Made by a program: the position numbers and the translations under genes. Positions 32,121 to 40,037 of a stretch of 44,784 nt of DNA are shown here, piece by piece; positions within the stretch are counted from its first letter, which is position 1, and the number at the start of each line of letters is the position of its first letter. The stretch is from positions 1-44,784 of the forward strand of contig CANGKZ010000040.1 in NCBI GenBank assembly GCA_947454705.1, in the 5' to 3' direction. A model generated the notes under the pieces. It worked only from the letters and a program-made list of their open reading frames with translations. It was not told where the DNA came from and ran no database searches. Source of the DNA: Verrucomicrobiota bacterium. Lineage in GTDB: Bacteria > Verrucomicrobiota > Verrucomicrobiia > Limisphaerales > UBA9464.

Positions 32121-34634
32121 ATGCACCCCGCCCCGTCGCGCACCAGCGCGTTCGCGCCTTCCCGCGTGCGAACGCTCGCGCTCAGCCTTGCCTGTGGATT
32201 CGGTCTTTTTCTCCCGGGCTTGGTCCGCTCGGCACCGGCCGATGCCGCCCCGGAGTTTCGGTACCTGTGCCAGGATGCAGGAGCGGGTGGGTATGAATCC
32301 TTCCCCGATCTTTGCCGGTTGAAGGATGGCCGGATCCTCGCGGTGTTTTACGCCGGGTGGGACCACGTGGCGCTGCCGAAGAAAGAGTGGCCGCGCGGCG
32401 GACGCATCGTGTCGAGCGTGTCGTCCGACGAAGGCCGCACGTGGAGCGATCCGCGAATCGTCGTGGACACCCAAAAGGACGATCGGGATCCCTCGGTCAC
32501 GCAGCTCCGCGATGGCCGACTGGTCTGCACCTACTTCACGCGCGAACCCTCCGGCGCCGTGGACACCTGGGTCACCTTCTCCTCCGACGCCCGCCTGACC
32601 TGGTCGGCCCCGCGGCTCGTGGCAAAGGGCTACGCGGTTTCGTCGCCGGTTCGTGAATTGTCCGACGGCCGCCTCGTGCTGGGGATTTACTCCGAGGACG
32701 AATCCACGCATCAGGCATTCGGCGCCGTGATTCGCAGCGAGGATCAGGGCCGCACCTGGAGCGCGCCCTCGGTGATCGACAACGCCGGTGCGCGGCTCGA
32801 TGCCGAAACGGACCTGATCGAGCTCAAGGACGGAACCCTCTGGGCCGCCCAGCGTGGTGGAAGCGGCGCGGCGATGCATTCCTCGATCTCCCGCGACCGC
32901 GGGGCCACGTGGTCCAAGTCCGTTCCACTTGGGTTTCAGGCGCACTGCCCGTATCTGCACCGCCTGGCCGATGGAACCCTCCTCCTCGCCGTTCGCGAAT
33001 TCGAGCCCGGCCCGTGGAAGGGCGGCACCACGATCCGCTTCAGCCGCGACGAGGCGAAAACCTGGAGTGCCCCATTTTTGATCGATCGATGCTCGGGCTC
33101 CTACCCGTCCCTGGTGGATCTGCACGACGGCACCACCCTCATCGCGTACTACGAGGAGAAATCCACGCGGGCCGACGTGCGGGTGCGACGATTCAAACTC
33201 CAAGGCGACTCGGTGGAACTGCTGCCCCTCACATCGCAGCCGGTGGCCCTCGGGACGCGACGCGAACTCTTCGTGGATCGTTCACTGATCGATTCCATGG
33301 ACCGACTGGAACTCCGGCTGCACGCGCCGACTCCGGCCGGCACCGCGCTGAAGCTCGACCGGCCGTGGGAGGGCATCGTGTCGGGCTACTTCACGGTGCT
33401 GCAGGATGGCGACCGGTTCCGCATGTACTACCGCGGGCGTCCCACCACCTCGCGCAAGGACGGATCCAGCGAAGCCGCGGAAGTCACCTGCATGGCGGAG
33501 AGCGCGGACGGCATCACCTGGTCCCGGCCGGACCTGGGCTTGTTCGAAGTCGCCGGCACCCGTCACAACAACGTCGTGCTGGTGGAGCCGAAGACCGCCA
33601 CGCACAACTTCTGTCCCTTTTTGGATACACGCCCCGGCGTGCCGGCGACGGAGCGGTACAAGTCGGTGGGTGGAACCGGGGACGGCCTGTTCGGGTTCAC
33701 CTCACCGGATGGCATCCATTGGAACTCCGTGTCGGACAAACCGCTGATCACCGCGGGCCAGTTCGACTCGCAAAACGTGGTGTTCTGGTCGGAATCGGAG
33801 CAGTGCTACGTCTGCTATTTCCGCACGTGGAAGAACGACGTTCGCTGGATCAGCCGGAGTGAATCGGCCGATTTCCTTCACTGGAGCCTTCCCGCTTCCA
33901 TGACTTTTGGTGGCGCGCCGAACGAACATTTGTACATCAACCAAACGCGCCCCTACGCCCGCGCCCCGCACCTGTATCTCGGCCTCGCGGCGCGCTTCAA
34001 TCCGGGCCGCCGGGCACTCACCGAGGAGCAGGTTCGCGCGCTCGATCTGGAAAACCCGGTGAACTACGGCGAGTTGAAGAACGACGATTCCGACGCCGTG
34101 CTGCTCAGCTCTCGTGGAGGAACGCGCTACGATCGAACCTTTTTGGAAAGCTTCATCCGCCCCGGAATCGATCCGCGCAATTGGGTGGCGCGTGCGAACT
34201 ACCCGGCCCTCGGATTGATCCAGACTTCGCCCCAAGAACTGTCCTGCTTTGTGCTGCGACACTACGGGCAGCCGAGCATTCATCTCGAACGGCTTTCCCT
34301 GCGGGTGGACGGGTTTGCATCGGTCCACGCAGGATATGCACCCGGGGAATTCGTGACGCACCCGGTCACGTTCGCCGGCAATGCCCTCGAGCTGAACTTC
34401 GCCACCAGCGCGGCGGGGTTTGCGAAGGTTCAACTCGAAGACGCCGCGGGGCGCGCGTTGCCGGGATATGCCTTCGCCGATTCCGAGGAATGCATCGGCG
34501 ATTCAGTCGCTCGGGTCATTCGATGGAAGAAGTCGAGCAATGTCGCCCCGCTGGCGGGCCAAACGGTTCGGATTCGATTCCGCCTGAAGGATGCCGATCT
34601 CTATTCGTTCCGATTCACCCCGGCAAAGCCCTGA
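32121..34634 (+). CDS. Secreted sialidase-like / glycosidase-like fusion
   Basis: 837 aa. A signal sequence (ALSLACGFGLFLPG) precedes an N-terminal six-bladed propeller (about residues 50-370) with five Asp-box motifs: SSDEGRTW, SSDARLTW, SEDQGRTW, SRDRGATW and SRDEAKTW. From about residue 375 a second, five-bladed propeller-like domain follows (LFVDRSLID, FRMYYRG, DGITWSRPDLGLFE, RYKSVGG, DGIHWNS), typical of GH32/GH43-like proteins common in Planctomycetes and Verrucomicrobia, and then a beta-sandwich end. It suggests removal of sialic acid or a related terminal sugar, then cleavage of the glycan below it. Catalytic residues of the sialidase (Arg triad, Tyr/Glu pair) are not confirmed by eye. 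Confidence 0.82.
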   Translation: MHPAPSRTSAFAPSRVRTLALSLACGFGLFLPGLVRSAPADAAPEFRYLCQDAGAGGYESFPDLCRLKDGRILAVFYAGWDHVALPKKEWPRGGRIVSSVSSDEGRTWSDPRIVVDTQKDDRDPSVTQLRDGRLVCTYFTREPSGAVDTWVTFSSDARLTWSAPRLVAKGYAVSSPVRELSDGRLVLGIYSEDESTHQAFGAVIRSEDQGRTWSAPSVIDNAGARLDAETDLIELKDGTLWAAQRGGSGAAMHSSISRDRGATWSKSVPLGFQAHCPYLHRLADGTLLLAVREFEPGPWKGGTTIRFSRDEAKTWSAPFLIDRCSGSYPSLVDLHDGTTLIAYYEEKSTRADVRVRRFKLQGDSVELLPLTSQPVALGTRRELFVDRSLIDSMDRLELRLHAPTPAGTALKLDRPWEGIVSGYFTVLQDGDRFRMYYRGRPTTSRKDGSSEAAEVTCMAESADGITWSRPDLGLFEVAGTRHNNVVLVEPKTATHNFCPFLDTRPGVPATERYKSVGGTGDGLFGFTSPDGIHWNSVSDKPLITAGQFDSQNVVFWSESEQCYVCYFRTWKNDVRWISRSESADFLHWSLPASMTFGGAPNEHLYINQTRPYARAPHLYLGLAARFNPGRRALTEEQVRALDLENPVNYGELKNDDSDAVLLSSRGGTRYDRTFLESFIRPGIDPRNWVARANYPALGLIQTSPQELSCFVLRHYGQPSIHLERLSLRVDGFASVHAGYAPGEFVTHPVTFAGNALELNFATSAAGFAKVQLEDAAGRALPGYAFADSEECIGDSVARVIRWKKSSNVAPLAGQTVRIRFRLKDADLYSFRFTPAKP

Positions 34635-34686
34635 TTCCGCAGGTAAACAAAACCGAACTCGGCAACATCGAGGTTGCAGTTCCTTT

Positions 34687-34884
34687 GGAGTGCGGCGGGA
34701 AGCGCAGCGCCACGCCGCTTTGCTCAACGCCAATCTGCAATCGGATGCCGAAAACTCAACAAACCGCGGAGACGCAGAGACGCGGAGAAATCCGTTTTCA
34801 GAACTGATTCGATGAGGCCGGTCGGTTTAGCACTCGGGCCGGTTCCGAAAGCGGTGTCGACGCTGCGCTCTGCCACCGCACTCC
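34687..34884. repeat. MITE-like element, family A, copy 2 (198 bp)
   Basis: The left end reads ggagtgcggcgggaagcg, identical over 35 bp to copy 1. The right end, ccgcactcc at 34876-34884, has one substitution within the 40 bp shared with copy 1. The internal 110 bp is diverged apart from a GACGCAGAG-type run. It occupies most of the gap between the sialidase gene and the PEP-CTERM gene; 34635-34686 and 34885-34949 hold nothing recognisable. Confidence 0.8.
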
Positions 34885-34949
34885 AAAAACAGAATGCGCT
34901 CCATCGACCGACGCGCGTTCCCGTTTCAGAACCGGGGAATTTCCGAGGC

Positions 34950-35843
34950 TCAGGCTTCGGTGCGCTTCAATCGGCGCCAGGCGGTCGTGCCGCCGAGCAA
35001 GCCGAGGAAGGAAATCGAAGCCCAGGTGGAAGCTTCGGGAACCGCCGAGATGCCGGAAAAGTAGGTGATGGAATACACACTGTCCGCGCCTGCGGTGGCA
35101 AACACCGAACTGGATCCGCCCGGAGTCACCTTGAGGATCTGGCCGGCACCGGTGTTCGCGACATAGAGATTGTCGTTCTCATCGATGGTCAGTCCGAACG
35201 GGCTATTGAGCCCCGACAAGAAGGTGCCGAGATCCGTGCCAGAGGAAGAAAACTTCTGGATCGATCCCGAGCCCTGATTGAGCACGTACAGATTCTGGGA
35301 GCTGTCCAACACCACCCCGTAAGGAGTGCTTTGGCCCGAAGCAAAAATACTCGACGAGCCTCCCGGAGTAACCTTGTACACCCGACCGGTACCATACGCG
35401 GCGTCGTACAAATTTCCGGATGTATCAAACGCGATACCTCGTGACGGAGACAGGCTGGCGAACACGGAACCTGATCCACCGCCCGGCGCGATCTTCAGGA
35501 CCTGGCCGCCGTTCTGGACCGTGTAAAGATAGCCGTCCGGATCGAACGCAAGATTGTTGCCGTCGAGCACCCCGGCGCTCGCATTGTTGGCATAGACCGA
35601 GCCGGAGCCCGCTGGCGTAAACACGTCCACCTCATGAGCCCCGTTGGCTATCGCGTACACCTTCCCGGTATTGTCCACGGTCAGGCCGTAGGGAACCGAA
35701 GCGGTGGTTGCGAACGGGGAAATCGATCCACCCGCCGTCACCTGGAAAAGCTGTGTGGAAGTCTGGCTTCCGTAGTAAATCGTCCCGGCCGTGGCGTTCA
35801 CTGCGAGGGCGAGCAACAGAGCGGCGTTGAGGGTTGTTTTCAT
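34950..35843 (-). CDS. PEP-CTERM-like secreted NHL/SMP-30 propeller protein
   Basis: 297 aa from the ATG at 35843. A signal peptide (NAALLLALAVNATAGT) is followed by repeated NHL/SMP-30-like blades, each about 40 residues, with GLTVDNTG, NLAFDPDGYLY, GIAFDTSGNLY, GVVLDSSQNLY and GLTIDENDNLY at regular spacing. The C-terminus reads VPEASTWASISFLGLLGG followed by a basic end (WRRLKR). This matches the PEP-CTERM layout of PEP-like motif, hydrophobic helix and Arg-rich tail, but with Ala replacing the final Pro. That would place the protein at the surface after exosortase processing. No exosortase gene is in the window. Confidence 0.85.
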   Translation of the reverse strand: MKTTLNAALLLALAVNATAGTIYYGSQTSTQLFQVTAGGSISPFATTASVPYGLTVDNTGKVYAIANGAHEVDVFTPAGSGSVYANNASAGVLDGNNLAFDPDGYLYTVQNGGQVLKIAPGGGSGSVFASLSPSRGIAFDTSGNLYDAAYGTGRVYKVTPGGSSSIFASGQSTPYGVVLDSSQNLYVLNQGSGSIQKFSSSGTDLGTFLSGLNSPFGLTIDENDNLYVANTGAGQILKVTPGGSSSVFATAGADSVYSITYFSGISAVPEASTWASISFLGLLGGTTAWRRLKRTEA

Positions 35844-35844
35844 T

Positions 35845-35958
35845 CGATCAAGTTTATTACCGCGACCGGGTTTAAACACGACCTAGGACTGGATAATTCC
35901 CCACTCCCAAGGAGGCGCACCTTTCGGTGTATCGGGTGGGCGCGGAGAAACTTGATCG
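35845..35958 (-). promoter_or_regulatory. Inverted repeat around start of PEP-CTERM gene
   Basis: An 11-bp perfect inverted repeat, cgatcaagttt (35845-35855) and aaacttgatcg (35948-35958), is separated by 92 bp. One arm sits directly before the start codon and the other near the expected promoter. It could be an operator pair, or an mRNA stem that hides the start. The intervening 92 bp have no other feature. Confidence 0.35.
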
Positions 35959-35996
35959 TTATTGATACTTTTTCGCTGATTCGTCCTTTTGCCGAG

Positions 35997-36272
35997 GTTT
36001 CAACCTAGAAACGGCAGTTCAAACCGCAGATCGACGCAGATAAGCGCGAATGGGAAGGGAGAAAGAACAACGGATGCGTTTCCGATTCGTTCACCAGATG
36101 GGTGAGTCACGAGTGGTCTTCACCTTCTGACGCCCGGTTTCCAATCTGAAAACGACGGTGCTGTCGCTGGTCGTTTTTGGAGTTTCGGCGGCGTTGCCAG
36201 GCCGCGGGGCTGAATTCCCCTTCAACCCTTCAACTTTTTAACCCTTCAACTGCCGTCTTTAGGCTCAACCCT
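35997..36272. repeat. Family B element, copy 3 (about 276 bp)
   Basis: The left end (35997-36021) is caacctagaaacggcagttc. The right end (36248-36272) is the reverse complement type, ctgccgtctttaggctcaaccc preceded by AACCCTTCAAC runs. It contains a hairpin aaaacgac/gtcgtttt (36149-36177) and a run of imperfect CGCAGAT units. It fills most of the gap between the PEP-CTERM gene and the tricorn gene; the rest of that gap (36273-36364) holds nothing recognised. Confidence 0.75.
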
Positions 36273-36364
36273 TCCACTGCCGCACTGGCGGCCTGGGGCG
36301 CGAAGCCGACCGCTCGCCAGCGGTTTCGGCTCCGCCCCCTCGAAAGGAGCACTTCCTGACTCAC

Positions 36365-39300
36365 TTACTTCGACTTGTTCGGATAGGCCGGCGGCGCGGG
36401 AATCTTGACCGGCTTGGCCGCGAGACCCTTGCGAATTTCCTCGATGGCGCGGTTCAGCTGATCGTCCACGCCTGAGAACTCACGCGACGGGTCGTTGTCC
36501 ACTTCGATGTCCGGATCCACGCCGTGGCCTTCCATGATCCATTCCTTGGCTTCGAGATCGAACCGGGAGAACTCCGGCTTGCTCAACGTCCCTCCGTCGA
36601 GCAGCGGCAGCGATCCACGGATGCCCACCACACCGCCCCAGGAACGCTGACCAATGATCGGCCCGAGCTTCGCCTTGCGGAAGCGGTAGCCCACGATGTC
36701 GCCATCGCTCGCCGAATGCTGGTCGATGAGGAGCACCTTCGGCCCAAGCACCTGACCCGACGGATCCACATGCACCGAGCCATTGCGGGCCACGGTCCAC
36801 ATGGCGGGCTCGCGACGCAGACGCTCGATGATCATCGGCGACACATTGCCGCCGCCGTTTCCGCGGCAATCCACGATCAGCGCCTCCTTGTTCAGCTGCG
36901 GATAATAGAACTTCGCAAACTCGTTGAGTCCGGGCACGCCCATGTCGGGAACGTGGACGTAGCCCACCTTTCCGTCGGTGGCCTTGCTCACGGCTTCGAT
37001 GTTCCCCAGCACCCACTTGAGGTAGTAGAGCGATTGTTCATCCGCGGTGGGGATCACGGTTTCATCGTGGGCTCCCTCGGCCTTGGGTTCGGAATTCACA
37101 CGCAGCACCACCTGCCGATCGGCCTTGCCCACCAGGGCGGCGTAGAGGTCCTTCCATTGCGTGGCCGGAGTTCCGTCCACCGCGACGATGTAATCCCCCG
37201 GCTTCACGTTCACCCCGATTTCAGTCAGCGGCGAACGGAGCTTCTTGTCCCAGTTTTGGCCCGGGAGGATTTCATCCACACGGAAGAATCCGCTCGAATG
37301 ACGCGAGATCACCGCCCCGAGCAGCCCCTGCGCGATGCGTTCCGGCTTGGGGAAATCGCCTCCGCCGACATAGGCATGACCGATGTTCAACTCACCGATC
37401 ATCTCGCCGATGACGTAGGTGAGATCCGCCCGGTGCTGCACGTGAGCGAGCAGTGGCTCGTAGCGACGCTTCATCGCCGGCCAGTCCACGGCGTGCAGGT
37501 TCGGGTCGAAGAGGAAGTCCCGCATCTGACGCCAGCACTCGTTGTAGATCTGGTTCCACTCTGCGTGACGGTCGATCCGCACCTTGAGGTCCGCGAGGCT
37601 CAACGCCTTGTCGGCCAGGTCCACCTTACCGGACGGAAGATCGATGATCGAGAACCCATCGCCCGACTTCACCAGCATCTTCTTGCGATCCGCAGAAATC
37701 CGAAATCCGCCGAACTCCCCGACTTCCGTCTCCTTCTGCTTCTCCAGATCGAAGACCATGAGCTTGTCCTTCTTCTGGTAATAGAGCTTCGACTCCACGC
37801 TGGTCAGATTCGCATAGCTGGACGCTCCCGGCGGCAGCACCGCGATGCGCTGCTGCAGTCCATCGACATCGACCTTCACAGCCACACCCGCAGCGCCGTT
37901 GGTCTTTGACGCGGCATCGGGCTTCTTCTCCGCCACGGCATTAGTGGCCGCATCGCCCTTGGCCAGCGCCACCACCACCTTGCGAAACTCGGGATCCGCG
38001 AGGAGCGAGCCGATGGTCATCGGCGTGGACGACTTCGAGGCCGTGGCTTTCGCAGCCTCCTGCACGTCGGGCGGCGTGTCCTTGGTCTCCTTGGGTTTGT
38101 CGGCGGGTTTCACTTCATCGCTCTTCGGGGCAAAGGGCGACTTGGTGTCCTTGGCCAGCGTCAGCAGGTAAACCCGCGACATCTCGGTGTACACATGATT
38201 CCACTCGGTCTGGCCGTAGGTGGGATTGAAGGTCCGGTCGGACACGAAGAACAGGTACTTGCCGTCGGAGCTGAACTCCGGATTCGACACTCCAAACCAA
38301 CCGTCGGTGGCCGCGACCTTCTTCTTCGATTCGAGGCTGTAGAGCTGGATGGTCGAGAACTGCGTTTCCTCGGGACGCGTGTAGGCGATCCACTTGCTGT
38401 CGGGCGACCAGGTGAAATCGTGCATTTCCCAGGTGGCGGTTTCCACCACGGTCACGGCCTTGGTCTCCACCTCGACAAACTGCAGCAGGTTCTTTTTGTC
38501 CGACCACAGCACGCGCTTCGAATCAGGCGACCACGCGAGTTCGTATTTGTAGGTGTCGGATCCGGTCGTGAGTTGAACCGGCGTCCCGCTGCCGTCCTGC
38601 GGCCGCACATAGATTTCATCCTCCCCCGAGGCATCGCTCACGTAGGCGATGCTCCGGCCATCGGGCGACCACACGGCGTTGCGCTCGTGCACGCCGGGAG
38701 ATTGCGTGAGATTGCGCGTGGGACCGTGCTTGGCCGGGACGGTGAACACATCGCCGCGCGCACCAAACACCGCACGGGAGCCGTCGGAGGCGATATCAAA
38801 TTCGGTCACCGACTTGCTGACATCGCGCCATCCGTCGCGTCCGCTGGCGAGGTCCTCACGGATCTCGATGGGCACCTTGGTCACGGCTTCGGTCGCGAGG
38901 TCCATGCGATGAATGTACCCGCCGTTTTCGAATACGATGGCGTTGTCGCCCAGCGACGGGAATTTCACGGCGAACTCCGTGAACTTGGTGATCTGCCGCG
39001 TCTGGCGCGTCTTCAGATCGAAGACGAACAGATTCGCCTGATGGTTCTCATCGCGCTCCGACACGAAATAAATGCGATCCCCTGCCCACATCGGATAAAT
39101 GTCCTGAGCGTTGTCCTGGGTGATCTTCTCGGTCTTCTTGGTTTCGAAATCGTAGATCCAGATCTCATCCGCCTGACCGCCCCGGTAGCGCTTCCAGGTC
39201 CGGAACTCACGGAACACGCGGTTGTAGGCGAGCTTCTTTTTGTCGGGCGAGAAAGAACACCATCCCCCGCGCGGCAGCGGCAATTCCTCGGGCACGCCTC

Positions 39301-39799
39301 CGTCCACGCGTGCGAGCGTGAGACGCCCCTTGAACGGGTTCCAGTCCTTGCGACGCGACCGGTAGATCACCGTCGAATCGTCCTGCCAGGTCATCACGAT
39401 GTTGTTCGGCCCCATGCGGTCCGACACATCATCGCGTTCCAGCGTGGCCGTGTAGGTCAGCCGCTTGGGCACGCCGCCTTCCGACGGCATGAGGTACACC
39501 TCGGTGTTGCCATCGTACTGGCCGGTGAAGGCGATCTGTTTTCCATCGGGCGAGAACCGCGGGAACATTTCGAATCCCACATGGCTGGTAAGCCGCCGCG
39601 CCACGCCGCCGGTCGAGGACACCGTGAACAGATCCCCGGCGAAGGTGAACACGAGTTGATTGCCATGAACCGCCGGGAAGCGGAGCAACCTGGCCTCCTC
39701 CGCAACCGCAACCGCGACTGAGGCGGACGTGGAGAGCATCAGCACTCCAGGAAGGGTGAGCAACAAACGGCGAAGGCTTGGAAAGAGGGGTCGGGACAT
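36365..39799 (-). CDS. Tricorn-type S41 peptidase
   Basis: About 1144 aa from the ATG at 39799; the longer frame enters non-coding DNA. A signal sequence (LLLTLPGVLMLSTSASVAVAVA) is followed by two beta-propellers of WD40/TolB-like repeats (FPAVHGNQLVF, FSPDGKQIAF, WAGDRIYFVSERD, WSPDGRSIAYVSD). Then come a Lys/Ala/Pro-rich low-complexity linker (about residues 540-620), a C1 helical domain, a PDZ domain (VGVNVKPGDYIVAVDGTPA in part) and an S41 core with the nucleophile Ser in HSASDGDIVG. The tricorn tetrad His is in NIGHAYVGGG, but the residue before it is Gly where archaeal tricorn has Ser. The function is probably processing of peptides in the periplasm. Confidence 0.92.
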   Translation of the reverse strand: MSRPLFPSLRRLLLTLPGVLMLSTSASVAVAVAEEARLLRFPAVHGNQLVFTFAGDLFTVSSTGGVARRLTSHVGFEMFPRFSPDGKQIAFTGQYDGNTEVYLMPSEGGVPKRLTYTATLERDDVSDRMGPNNIVMTWQDDSTVIYRSRRKDWNPFKGRLTLARVDGGVPEELPLPRGGWCSFSPDKKKLAYNRVFREFRTWKRYRGGQADEIWIYDFETKKTEKITQDNAQDIYPMWAGDRIYFVSERDENHQANLFVFDLKTRQTRQITKFTEFAVKFPSLGDNAIVFENGGYIHRMDLATEAVTKVPIEIREDLASGRDGWRDVSKSVTEFDIASDGSRAVFGARGDVFTVPAKHGPTRNLTQSPGVHERNAVWSPDGRSIAYVSDASGEDEIYVRPQDGSGTPVQLTTGSDTYKYELAWSPDSKRVLWSDKKNLLQFVEVETKAVTVVETATWEMHDFTWSPDSKWIAYTRPEETQFSTIQLYSLESKKKVAATDGWFGVSNPEFSSDGKYLFFVSDRTFNPTYGQTEWNHVYTEMSRVYLLTLAKDTKSPFAPKSDEVKPADKPKETKDTPPDVQEAAKATASKSSTPMTIGSLLADPEFRKVVVALAKGDAATNAVAEKKPDAASKTNGAAGVAVKVDVDGLQQRIAVLPPGASSYANLTSVESKLYYQKKDKLMVFDLEKQKETEVGEFGGFRISADRKKMLVKSGDGFSIIDLPSGKVDLADKALSLADLKVRIDRHAEWNQIYNECWRQMRDFLFDPNLHAVDWPAMKRRYEPLLAHVQHRADLTYVIGEMIGELNIGHAYVGGGDFPKPERIAQGLLGAVISRHSSGFFRVDEILPGQNWDKKLRSPLTEIGVNVKPGDYIVAVDGTPATQWKDLYAALVGKADRQVVLRVNSEPKAEGAHDETVIPTADEQSLYYLKWVLGNIEAVSKATDGKVGYVHVPDMGVPGLNEFAKFYYPQLNKEALIVDCRGNGGGNVSPMIIERLRREPAMWTVARNGSVHVDPSGQVLGPKVLLIDQHSASDGDIVGYRFRKAKLGPIIGQRSWGGVVGIRGSLPLLDGGTLSKPEFSRFDLEAKEWIMEGHGVDPDIEVDNDPSREFSGVDDQLNRAIEEIRKGLAAKPVKIPAPPAYPNKSK

Positions 39800-39889
39800 G
39801 AGGTCGTGGGGGTTCACTCGAACACGTTCAGCGCAGCGAATGCTTGGGAGGCCGCGACGCTTTGTCCACTCTGGAACCGAGGAGCGGAC

Positions 39890-39922
39890 GTTGAAGGGTC
39901 GAAAAGTTGAAGCGTTGAAGGG
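39890..39922. repeat. Solo GTTGAAG repeat arm
   Basis: Run of GTTGAAG-type units (gttgaagggtcgaaaagttg, then one more unit) matching the interior arms of family B. No partner arm is present in the tricorn upstream gap. Confidence 0.55.
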
Positions 39923-39965
39923 GGTAAAGAGGCGATGCGTCGCGCCGGACTGAAAACACCACGCC

Positions 39966-40012
39966 AGGCATGCTCCCATTTTTCATTTTTAATTTAGAAT
40001 TTTTCATTCGCC
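39966..40012 (+). promoter_or_regulatory. AT-rich island, possible promoter
   Basis: In an otherwise GC-rich segment, about 40 bp are dominated by A/T (tttttcatttttaattt...). It lies 30-70 bp upstream of the lipoprotein gene at 40038, a likely place for its promoter. No single -35/-10 pair is convincing. Confidence 0.3.
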
Positions 40013-40037
40013 CCGCGCCTCTGACACGCTCTCGCAC

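Noticed and set aside
29811-33203. A very long minus-strand open frame (about 1130 codons) across two plus-strand genes
   Set aside because: It is the complement of the transglutaminase-esterase and sialidase genes; its amino-acid sequence shows no domains, and GC-rich codon use keeps antisense frames open.
38195-39721. A 508-codon plus-strand frame opposite the tricorn gene
   Set aside because: The tricorn propeller repeats are unmistakable on the other strand.
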